From an uncultured Aquimarina sp. (lineage in GTDB: Bacteria; Bacteroidota; Bacteroidia; Flavobacteriales; Flavobacteriaceae): 64,000 nucleotides of DNA. The first letter of the stretch is position 1; each line of letters starts with the position of its first letter. A program made the position numbers and the translations under genes. The notes below the pieces were generated by a model, which saw only the letters and a program-made list of their open reading frames with translations, made no database searches and was not told the DNA's origin. The stretch covers positions 124,001-188,000 of the forward strand of contig NZ_CANLOZ010000002.1 of NCBI RefSeq assembly GCF_947492965.1, in the 5' to 3' direction. Shown here in pieces: positions 10,929-17,381 of the stretch.

Positions 10929-11552
10929 ATGATAAAGCATGCAAGATTAGTTGTATTACTGTTGTGTCTTTTAAATTTAGGGTGTACAGAACAAATAAAA
11001 ACAAAACAAAATGGGATTGATCTTCTTAAAGAGGGGTTTGTTGAAGTACCAGATACAACTGTTCATAAAGCATATCTAAACTATAATCATAAAACATCTC
11101 AGTGGTTATTAAATGGTGAGTTCTACTCTGGATATATTGTTAGTTTTCATAGTAATGATACGTTAAAAGAAAGAACAGGTGTTTTAAATGGAAAAAAACA
11201 AAACAAATCAACCCTATGGTATTCTGATGGACATTTTAAAGAAGTGTCTAATTATCATAACGGAAAACTTCATGGAGAGAAGAAGATATGGTCTGCAGAA
11301 ACAGATCATATGCTAATATCTCATTTAAATTATTATAGAGGTAAACCTCACGGAGAGCAAAAACAATGGTATACTACAGGAGAACTTTATAAAAAAATGT
11401 TTCTGAATATGGGAAAAGAAGATGGTATTCAACAGGCGTTTAGAAAGAATGGTGATTTGTACGCTAATTATGAAGTGAAAAATGGTAGAATATTTGGTCT
11501 AAAAAAATCAGTACTCTGTTATGGATTAGAAGATGAAAATGTAAAAAAATAA
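10929..11552 (+). CDS. MORN-repeat (YwqK-like) lipoprotein
   Basis: From the ATG at 10929 this is a 207-residue lipoprotein: MIKHARLVVLLLCLLNLGC is a clean lipoprotein signal with Cys at 19. The body has repeated MORN_2-type units such as WYSDGHFKEVSNYHNGKLHGEKKIW, YYRGKPHGEQKQWY and NMGKEDGIQQAFRKNGDLY. This pattern is often annotated as YwqK-family antitoxin, but no toxin gene is adjacent and the signal peptide makes that role doubtful. In-frame ATGs at 10881 and 10905 are alternatives; 10881 would overlap the end of the YHYH gene. It closes the operon ahead of a strong terminator. Confidence 0.8.
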   Translation: MIKHARLVVLLLCLLNLGCTEQIKTKQNGIDLLKEGFVEVPDTTVHKAYLNYNHKTSQWLLNGEFYSGYIVSFHSNDTLKERTGVLNGKKQNKSTLWYSDGHFKEVSNYHNGKLHGEKKIWSAETDHMLISHLNYYRGKPHGEQKQWYTTGELYKKMFLNMGKEDGIQQAFRKNGDLYANYEVKNGRIFGLKKSVLCYGLEDENVKK

Positions 11553-11580
11553 ACCGCTATTAATCAGCGGTTTATTTTTT
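11551..11580 (+). terminator. Rho-independent terminator after the MORN gene
   Basis: AAACCGCT (11551-11558) pairs perfectly with AGCGGTTT (11566-11573), with a T-rich run after it. The stem begins inside the stop codon of the gene. Confidence 0.85.
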
Positions 11581-11624
11581 TACATTTTCGAAAAAACGCT
11601 AGGCGTTCAATGAATGCTAAAGCC

Positions 11625-12632
11625 TTAAAGAATAATAAGTTTTTTAGCTGCATTATTGTTATTGGTATTTAAAACAACAAAATACATTCCTTTTGGTAAA
11701 TTTTCTATTTCCGTAATGGTTTCTGTTGCACCATAATTTTTGGATAAAACAATTTTACCAGAGACATTGTAAACTTCAAGTTTCTTTTCTTGATTAGAAA
11801 TATTAAAATTCACATGAGCTACATCCTTTGCAGGGTTAGGATAAATATCAAAATAGGAGTTAGGTTTTTGTAAATCATCAACACCTAAAACGGTATTATC
11901 TACCGATACATCTAGTTCTGTAAATTCAAAACTTCCATTACTCTGATATCCTTCTACAACGATAGAGACTTCGTGTAATTTTCCAAGATCCATACCAATA
12001 GACTCCCATTGTCTGAAATGCTCTGATATATCAATGCTTCCTTCAGTTCTTCGATCTCTTCGAATGCTAAAATATTGCTGAAAAGTAGTGTTTCCAACTA
12101 TAGAAGGCTGGTTTACTCTGGTGTTTTCATAAATATCATAAAAACTTCCATTGATTTCAAAAGACCCTTTTAGTTCAGCACCATCTGCCATAGAAGGAAT
12201 CCAATTTCGCCAATCTTCAATCACATAATACTCGACTAAAGGCTCTACAGTCCATCCATATACTGATAGATATGAGTTTCCTGAAGCAGAAGAAGGATTA
12301 TAATTACAATTGTAAGTAGCATAAAATTCTCCTATTTCCTGATGTTCTTGAGTTTGGTTATATCCAAGACCTCTTCTTGCTAGATAGTTTAAAATACCAC
12401 TCCATTCTCCGCTAAAAAGTGCTCCATTTCCTAAAGTCATACAGGCTGTGCCTTGTGAGTTTTGATTCCATAGTTCATATCTAAAACCGTCTTCTTCTCC
12501 AGCAATCTGATCTGCTCCTGGTTGTATACAATACGTTTGCGCATTTGTAGTATACATGTTGAAGTGAAAGCATAACAAAACTAGTACTCCAGGGATTTTT
12601 GTAAATAATGATCCTAAAACATTGTTTTTCAT
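11625..12632 (-). CDS. Secreted GH11 endo-1,4-beta-xylanase with T9SS sorting domain
   Basis: This 335-residue protein has a signal peptide ending near NAQTYC, a GH11 catalytic domain at about 40-245 and a C-terminal T9SS type A sorting domain (FDIYPNPAKDVAHV to the end, GMYFVVL). GH11 hallmarks are clear: SVYGWTVEPLVEYYVIEDW with nucleophile E134, YENTRVNQPSIVGNTTFQQY, and VVEGYQSNGSFEF with acid/base E227. GH11 enzymes are retaining endo-xylanases that cut xylan backbones. The T9SS tail implies export across the outer membrane, to the surface or medium. No other carbohydrate-use genes are adjacent, so it stands alone rather than in a polysaccharide-utilisation locus. Confidence 0.92.
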   Translation of the reverse strand: MKNNVLGSLFTKIPGVLVLLCFHFNMYTTNAQTYCIQPGADQIAGEEDGFRYELWNQNSQGTACMTLGNGALFSGEWSGILNYLARRGLGYNQTQEHQEIGEFYATYNCNYNPSSASGNSYLSVYGWTVEPLVEYYVIEDWRNWIPSMADGAELKGSFEINGSFYDIYENTRVNQPSIVGNTTFQQYFSIRRDRRTEGSIDISEHFRQWESIGMDLGKLHEVSIVVEGYQSNGSFEFTELDVSVDNTVLGVDDLQKPNSYFDIYPNPAKDVAHVNFNISNQEKKLEVYNVSGKIVLSKNYGATETITEIENLPKGMYFVVLNTNNNNAAKKLIIL

Positions 12633-12654
12633 GGTTAAGTTCTTTTCTTTAAAA

Positions 12655-12698
12655 TTTACCTGTTATATATAAATGGGAGGTAGTTTATAGCAGGTAAG
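12655..12698 (-). promoter_or_regulatory. Imperfect inverted repeat upstream of the xylanase gene
   Basis: TTACCTG (12656-12662) and CAGGTAA (12691-12697) are perfect 7-base arms, and the inner flanks (TTATA/TATAG) are also nearly complementary. It sits 24-65 bases upstream of the xylanase start and could be an operator or a leader hairpin. Confidence 0.35.
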
Positions 12699-12826
12699 TT
12701 GTGATTAATAAAGTGCAATGTTATTGAATAACAAGAAAAGACAAAAAATATTGAAAAATGTAAGGTGTTTTATTTACTTAAAGTTTAAGTAGAAAGTTTT
12801 CGATAATTTTCTTAGTTTTATTCGAT

Positions 12827-13405
12827 TCATGATTTTTTTACGTATTTCGTTAAAATCACGATATGTTGCCCATTAATTTTCCCTTCGATATGTTCTGAAT
12901 TGTCATGTACTAGGGAGATATTTCTTACCGCTGTTCCGCGTTTCGCTATAAAAGTAGCTCCTTTTACGTTTAAATCTTTAATAAGAACAACATTATCACC
13001 AGCTTTTAATAAAGCACCATTTGCATCGAGATGTTTAATTTCGATATTTTCGTCATTATGATCTCCAGAAGCCTTCGCCCAATCCAATATTTCGTCATCT
13101 AAGTATAACATATCCAAAAGATCTTGAGGCCATCCTTCTGATTTTAACCTATGAAGTATTCTCCATACCATTACCTGAACTCCTGATACTTGACTCCACA
13201 TACTGTCGTTTAGACATCTCCAATGATTAGGATCCATAGTAGATGAATCTTCAATTTGTACAGAACAAACTGAGCATAATAATATGCTAGAATCAAGTCC
13301 CACATTTGGAGATTTAGGGACTTCATAAATAGCTAGGTCATCTGATTTTCCGCATAGTTCGCAGATATTTCCACTACGATCCTTTAATTCTTTTAGTTTG
13401 GTCAT
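12827..13405 (-). CDS. PhnA-like zinc-ribbon protein
   Basis: This 192-residue protein matches the PhnA/YjdM family. An N-terminal zinc ribbon is formed by CELC (ICELCGKSDD) and CSVC (LLCSVCSVQ). The C-terminal SH3-like domain carries the family signature DANGALLKAGDNVVLIKDLNVKGA. The middle contains an added segment, WSQVSGVQVMVWRILHRL, typical of the longer Bacteroidota form. The name comes from the phosphonate operon of E. coli, but the protein is not a phosphonoacetate hydrolase and its role is unknown. It ends a probable three-gene operon (lipoprotein, TerC, PhnA), 37 bases after terC. Confidence 0.88.
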   Translation of the reverse strand: MTKLKELKDRSGNICELCGKSDDLAIYEVPKSPNVGLDSSILLCSVCSVQIEDSSTMDPNHWRCLNDSMWSQVSGVQVMVWRILHRLKSEGWPQDLLDMLYLDDEILDWAKASGDHNDENIEIKHLDANGALLKAGDNVVLIKDLNVKGATFIAKRGTAVRNISLVHDNSEHIEGKINGQHIVILTKYVKKS

Positions 13406-13442
13406 AATTTTTGATGTGCAACAAGTGTAAAATCTTAAGTTA

Positions 13443-14237
13443 CTACTTTAAGGATCCTTTTTTACGTAATTTAAAGTTGATAAACTCTACAAAAAGAGAA
13501 AACGCTATCGTAAAGTACAGATATCCTTTAGGAATAACACCAACCTCAGTATCAAAAATCTTTAGATGTGCTAAATGAGCTGCTTCCGCAATAAGCATAA
13601 ATCCTATTAGAATTAGAAAAGATAACCCTAAAATTTGTACAGAAGGATGTTTGTTTACAAAACGGCCAACAGGATTAGCAAATAACATCATAATCAATAC
13701 CGATACAATTACTGCTATGATCATAATAATTAGGGCATCAGTAGGATTATCGCTTAATCCATTGGTCATTCCAACCGCAGTGAGAATAGAATCAAATGAG
13801 AAAACAACGTTTATTAAAGTGATTTGCAAGATAGCTTTTGATAATGAGCTAGAACTTTTTTCTTGAATTTCTTTTTCTTCTTCTCCTTTTTCATCTACTT
13901 TTTCGTGTATTTCATGAACACTTTTGTAGAGTAAAAAAATTCCACCACCAAATAATATTAGGGCTTGACCGCTTATTCCTGCGGTAATCCAAGGAAGATT
14001 AATATGCCAAAAGGGAGCTTCCATGGCTACTAATAATGAGATACCAAAAAGCAATATAATTCTCATAAGCATTGCCAATAACAATCCAATATTAGTAGCT
14101 TTTTTCTGTTGCTGTTCTGGTAATTTACTAGAAGCTAAGGAGATAAATATAATATTATCAATTCCTAGGACAATTTCTAGGAAAGTAAGTGTTAGTAGGG
14201 CAACCCAAGCATCAGCAGTTGTAAAAATTTCGAGCAT
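13443..14237 (-). CDS. TerC-family integral membrane protein
   Basis: This 264-residue polytopic protein has the TerC-family signatures LEIVLGIDNIIFISLASSKLP near the N-terminus and VFSFDSILTAVGMTNG in the middle, with membrane-embedded acidic residues. A charged cytoplasmic loop with EKVDEKGEEEKEIQEKSS separates the two halves. Members such as Alx and MeeF export manganese in other bacteria, so metal-ion transport is the most likely role here. It overlaps the upstream lipoprotein gene by one base (TAATG), so the two are probably co-translated. Confidence 0.92.
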   Translation of the reverse strand: MLEIFTTADAWVALLTLTFLEIVLGIDNIIFISLASSKLPEQQQKKATNIGLLLAMLMRIILLFGISLLVAMEAPFWHINLPWITAGISGQALILFGGGIFLLYKSVHEIHEKVDEKGEEEKEIQEKSSSSLSKAILQITLINVVFSFDSILTAVGMTNGLSDNPTDALIIMIIAVIVSVLIMMLFANPVGRFVNKHPSVQILGLSFLILIGFMLIAEAAHLAHLKIFDTEVGVIPKGYLYFTIAFSLFVEFINFKLRKKGSLK

Positions 14238-14614
14238 TAGTTAACTTTTTTAGCAGTTCCTCTCTGTTTGTTTTTTTTAACACCTACTAAACCATATTCA
14301 AAAGTGTAGGTGTCTCCATCTGTAGTTAATATTTTCATATGTATGGCTTTTTCTTCAGCCATATTTTTGGGATGTAATTTTTTTACAATATACTCGCAAT
14401 CATTAATCCAGCGTATGGTGGCCGTATCACTTTTACCAAGAAAATAATCTATTTCTATAGAATCATTGCGAACAAAAGTAGTTTTCGCTAATTCTCCGTT
14501 AAGATAGGTTTCGAATTCAAAAGTTCCGGTATGAAAATTTTGACAATCTCGTTCTTGCTGATAACAACCAAGAAATAGAAGAGAAGCAAGGAATAAAAAA
14601 AATAATCGAATCAT
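14237..14614 (-). CDS. Small lipoprotein, flavobacterial conserved type
   Basis: This 125-residue protein has a lipoprotein signal with Cys at 17 (FLFLASLLFLGCYQQ). The mature part is short and beta-rich, containing CQNFHTGTFEFE, DSIEIDYFLGKSDTATIRWINDCEY and a basic C-terminus (VKKNKQRGTAKKVN). From memory, similar small proteins in flavobacteria are sometimes labelled DNA topoisomerase IV, which nothing in this sequence supports. It is translationally coupled to terC, so it may act with that transporter at the envelope. Function unknown. Confidence 0.75.
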   Translation of the reverse strand: MIRLFFLFLASLLFLGCYQQERDCQNFHTGTFEFETYLNGELAKTTFVRNDSIEIDYFLGKSDTATIRWINDCEYIVKKLHPKNMAEEKAIHMKILTTDGDTYTFEYGLVGVKKNKQRGTAKKVN

Positions 14615-14695
14615 AATGAATTAAAAACGATGCTACGCGAAAATAAATCTATTTCGTCAAATTTCACATAGTTCTTCAGAAATATATAAAGGAAG

Positions 14696-15181
14696 TTAAT
14701 TGTTGTATACTTCGAAGGTGCCATCCTTATAAAAGAAAACGATTTTTTCAATTTCTTTAGGAAGAGAAGAATTGGATTTACTTTGAGTTAAAGAAGGGGT
14801 GGTAACTTGATCAGAACTGATATCTTTTTCGTTTGTATCGGATTGAGAGAAAAGATCTTGTTCTGAAACCGATTCATTTATAGGATTAGGAGTAGAGGAA
14901 GGTACTATCTCATTTTCTGGTTTGACTTTTTCTTCTTTTACCATCGGATTTTCTGATTTTGGGAAAGTACCTTTTCCATATAGAAGCCAATATAATTCAG
15001 CCTCAGGATATGCTTCGGTAATTTTCATTACAAAATCTAAACTCGGTTTGTTTCTTCCAGATAAAATATGTGAAATAGAAGAACGACCTACGCCCATAGC
15101 ATCAGCAAATCCTGAAGCTGAAACGTGGTAAAATTTCATGATTTCCTGTATTCTTTTTCCAAAAGCAGTAGTGTTTACCAT
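14696..15181 (-). CDS. XRE/CI-type helix-turn-helix regulator
   Basis: This 161-residue regulator has an N-terminal HTH at about residues 3-65: FGKRIQEIMKFYHVSASGFADAMGVGRSSISHILSGRNKPSLDF. A Ser/Glu-rich linker follows (about 75-140), then a conserved-looking tail PKEIEKIVFFYKDGTFEVYNN. I start it at the ATG at 15181, giving MVNTTAFGKR; the longer frame to 15271 adds an unlikely hydrophobic leader. A GTTTAC-N4-GTAAAC palindrome spans the start codon and five more lie upstream, so autorepression is very likely. No phage genes are nearby, so it looks like a chromosomal regulator. Confidence 0.88.
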   Translation of the reverse strand: MVNTTAFGKRIQEIMKFYHVSASGFADAMGVGRSSISHILSGRNKPSLDFVMKITEAYPEAELYWLLYGKGTFPKSENPMVKEEKVKPENEIVPSSTPNPINESVSEQDLFSQSDTNEKDISSDQVTTPSLTQSKSNSSLPKEIEKIVFFYKDGTFEVYNN

Positions 15182-15257
15182 TGTAAACCAGATTAAATAA
15201 ATTAATTGGTTACAAAGGTAAACAAATGATTTAAAATAACAGTTTACAATTGTAAAT
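15173..15257. promoter_or_regulatory. Operator cluster 1: three GTTTAC-N4-GTAAAC palindromes at the XRE gene
   Basis: Three 16-bp sites occur: GTTTACCATTGTAAAC (15173-15188, spanning the regulator's ATG), GGTTACAAAGGTAAAC (15208-15223, one mismatch) and GTTTACAATTGTAAAT (15242-15257). Starts are 35 and 34 bases apart, close to three helical turns plus a little. This is the layout expected for cooperative binding by a dimeric CI-like regulator at its own promoter. Confidence 0.7.
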
Positions 15258-15442
15258 ATAGTCGAATTCAATATATTTAATATTAATCCGATACTTTAAA
15301 TAAATAGCTTTTAAGTATTGAAAATAAGTAATTTAAATATTAATTTTAAAAACTTACTTGATTAAAGTGCTTCATGAAATACTTTTCTGTACTTTTCACT
15401 ATAATACTGTTTAATTATGTAAACAATACAAATATTCACATC
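15258..15442. other. AT-rich spacer between the two operator clusters
   Basis: This is the central part of a 386-base gap between the divergent XRE and M14 genes. It is very AT-rich and holds no ORF or clear terminator. A single half-site (ATGTAAAC, 15418-15425) precedes cluster 2. Promoters for both directions should lie in or near this region, but I cannot identify them with confidence. Confidence 0.4.
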
Positions 15443-15506
15443 GTATACAATTGTAAATTGGGTTAGTTTACATTTGTAACAGTAATGTTAGTTTACATCT
15501 GTAAAA
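15443..15506. promoter_or_regulatory. Operator cluster 2: three GTTTAC-N4-GTAAA palindromes before the M14 gene
   Basis: Sites are GTATACAATTGTAAAT (15443-15458), GTTTACATTTGTAACA (15466-15481) and GTTTACATCTGTAAAA (15491-15506), starting 23 and 25 bases apart. The last site ends 61 bases before the carboxypeptidase ATG. The same motif as in cluster 1 implies that the XRE protein also controls this divergent gene; this is inference from motif identity. Confidence 0.65.
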
Positions 15507-15567
15507 TTTATATTATTTTCTATGATTCTTCCTTAAACAGTAGTAATTTTAGACCAGATTTATACTT

Positions 15568-16725
15568 ATGAAAATTGAAGAGTTAAAAGATTGGTTTACG
15601 AATTATAAACAGTCTGCAATATCAGGACGATATATACATTTAGAACATATTAAACCACTGATAGATACTATATCTCAGAAAGCAGAGATCGAACAGTTAG
15701 GAAGTTCTGAAAATGATGAGCCTATTTATCTCATTAAAATAGGTACAGGTTCCAAGAAATTGCTTTTCTGGTCTCAAATGCATGGAAATGAAAGTACCAC
15801 AACTAAAGCAATATTTGATTTTCTAAAAATGTTGTCCGACGACTTTAATGAGTTATCAAAAGATATTTTAAAGCATTGTACATTATATATCATACCTATT
15901 TTGAGTCCAGATGGAGCTAGGTTGTATACACGTCTTAATTATAATAAAGTAGATCTGAATAGAGATGCTCAAAATAGGACCCAGAAGGAGAGTATAGTAT
16001 TAAGAGAACTCATAGATAGTATTCAACCTGATTATGCATTTAATCTCCACGGACAGCGTACTATATTTAGTGCAGGAGAAACTAAGAATCCTGCAACAGT
16101 TTCTTTTTTATCTCCTGCGGGAGATGAAAAACGTACCATCACTACTTGTCGTAAGATTGCTATGGAAATTATAGCAGAAATGAATACTGTATTACAACAG
16201 TTTATTCCTAATCGTATCGGGAGGTATGATGATGGTTTTAATATAAATTGTGTGGGCGATACGTTGTCAACGCTTAATGTACCTACAATTTTGTTTGAAG
16301 CTGGACATTTCGATAACGATTATGATAGAGAAAGAACTAGAGAGTATATTTTCTACGCCTTAGTGACATCAGTTTCTTATATCGCCAAGAACGAAATTAA
16401 AGGAGATCATTATAAAACATATTTTGACATACCTGAAAATGGTAAGCTTTTCTACGATATTATTGTTAGAGATGCTATGTTAAATGGAAAAAATGTTGAC
16501 ATTGCTATTCAATATACTGAGGAATTGTCAGAAAATAGTGTCAAATTCATTCCAAAAATTGTTAAAATTGAAGATTTACAAAATTTTTATGGTCATAGAG
16601 AAATAAACGCTGATAAAAGGACAATACAGAACGAAAACGTTACAGTAGAGGTAGTTCCAGAAAACGAGTTGTTAAAATTCCGTTTAAATGATGAATTATT
16701 CTCAACAGAATTAACAAAAAGTTGA
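15568..16725 (+). CDS. M14-family zinc carboxypeptidase
   Basis: This 385-residue metallopeptidase has the M14 zinc site: H72 and E75 in QMHGNEST, and H161 in FNLHGQRT. N131-R132 (VDLNRDAQ) fits the substrate carboxylate-binding pair, and E244 in LFEAGHFDND is the catalytic glutamate. The catalytic domain covers about residues 20-280; the rest is an extra domain of unknown role. No signal peptide is visible, so it is probably cytoplasmic and may cleave peptides or amidated small molecules. It is divergent from an XRE regulator whose operator motif recurs upstream of it, suggesting repression by that protein. Confidence 0.88.
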   Translation: MKIEELKDWFTNYKQSAISGRYIHLEHIKPLIDTISQKAEIEQLGSSENDEPIYLIKIGTGSKKLLFWSQMHGNESTTTKAIFDFLKMLSDDFNELSKDILKHCTLYIIPILSPDGARLYTRLNYNKVDLNRDAQNRTQKESIVLRELIDSIQPDYAFNLHGQRTIFSAGETKNPATVSFLSPAGDEKRTITTCRKIAMEIIAEMNTVLQQFIPNRIGRYDDGFNINCVGDTLSTLNVPTILFEAGHFDNDYDRERTREYIFYALVTSVSYIAKNEIKGDHYKTYFDIPENGKLFYDIIVRDAMLNGKNVDIAIQYTEELSENSVKFIPKIVKIEDLQNFYGHREINADKRTIQNENVTVEVVPENELLKFRLNDELFSTELTKS

Positions 16726-16756
16726 AAAAAAATATGTGAAAACATTATTTTTCTGT

Positions 16757-16764
16757 TATTTTTG
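16757..16764 (+). promoter_or_regulatory. Candidate -7 element (TATTTTTG) for the Lrp/AsnC gene
   Basis: TATTTTTG fits TAnnTTTG and ends 36 bases before the ATG. No clear -33 TTG at the usual distance. Confidence 0.4.
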
Positions 16765-16800
16765 CAATGTAATTAATCGGGAAAATTTATTAGAATTACT

Positions 16801-17280
16801 ATGGCAAAATTTAAATTAGACGAAGTAGATCATCAAATATTAGATATGTTGATTGAAAATACTCGTACACCGTTTACAGATATTGCAAAGAAATTACTTA
16901 TTTCTGCAGGTACTGTTCATGTACGTGTAAAGAAAATGGAAGAGGCTGGGATTATCGAAGGTTCTTCCTTAACATTAGATTACAAAAAATTAGGGTATTC
17001 GTTTATCGCGTACGTGGGAATATATCTTCAAAATACATCTCAGACCAAATTCGTTTTACAACGAATCAGAGAAATTCCTTTCGTTACCGTTGCTCATATC
17101 ACAACAGGGAAATTTAATATTTTCTGTAAAGTAAGAGCTAAGGATACTAATCACGCAAAAGACATTATTTTCCAATTGGATGATATCGATGGTGTATATC
17201 GTACAGAAACTATGATATCGTTAGAAGAAAGTATCAATGATAAAAAACGTTTAATGCATTCAATCTTCCAAGATTTGTAA
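16801..17280 (+). CDS. Lrp/AsnC-family transcriptional regulator
   Basis: This 159-residue protein has an N-terminal winged HTH (LDEVDHQILDMLIENTRTPFTDIAKKL, recognition helix around SAGTVHVRVKKMEEAGII) and a C-terminal RAM ligand-binding domain (about 70-150, YVGIYLQNTSQTKFVLQRI). Lrp/AsnC proteins sense amino acids or related metabolites and form multimers that wrap DNA. The ligand cannot be told. It stands between an M14 peptidase and ppc with its own terminator, so it appears monocistronic. This regulator type is widely conserved in flavobacteria. Confidence 0.92.
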   Translation: MAKFKLDEVDHQILDMLIENTRTPFTDIAKKLLISAGTVHVRVKKMEEAGIIEGSSLTLDYKKLGYSFIAYVGIYLQNTSQTKFVLQRIREIPFVTVAHITTGKFNIFCKVRAKDTNHAKDIIFQLDDIDGVYRTETMISLEESINDKKRLMHSIFQDL

Positions 17281-17304
17281 AGGGCTATTGTATGCAAACA
17301 TATT

Positions 17305-17338
17305 AACCCTTTAGGAAATAATCTTAGAGGGTTTTTTC
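17305..17338 (+). terminator. Rho-independent terminator after the Lrp/AsnC gene
   Basis: AACCCT (17305-17310) pairs with AGGGTT (17328-17333); the flanking TTAGG/CTTAG bases extend the stem with minor mismatch, and a T-run follows. Confidence 0.7.
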
Positions 17339-17381
17339 TTGTATTTTATTTTATTAATCAACCATATTCGTAACCACAATT

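Noticed and set aside
10929..11552. Toxin-antitoxin system from the YwqK-like MORN repeats
   Set aside because: The protein has a lipoprotein signal and no candidate toxin gene is adjacent, so an antitoxin role is not supported.
14237..14614. DNA topoisomerase IV label for the 125-residue protein
   Set aside because: It is a lipoprotein with no topoisomerase motif; any such label would be a carried-over misannotation.
15182..15271. Thirty-residue N-terminal extension of the XRE regulator
   Set aside because: It is hydrophobic and Cys/Tyr-rich, unlike the family, and it covers two operator palindromes. The HTH starts right after the ATG at 15181.
14696..15506. Prophage or ICE remnant suggested by the CI-like regulator and operators
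   Set aside because: No integrase, attachment repeats, structural or replication genes are nearby; the neighbours are ordinary chromosomal genes.
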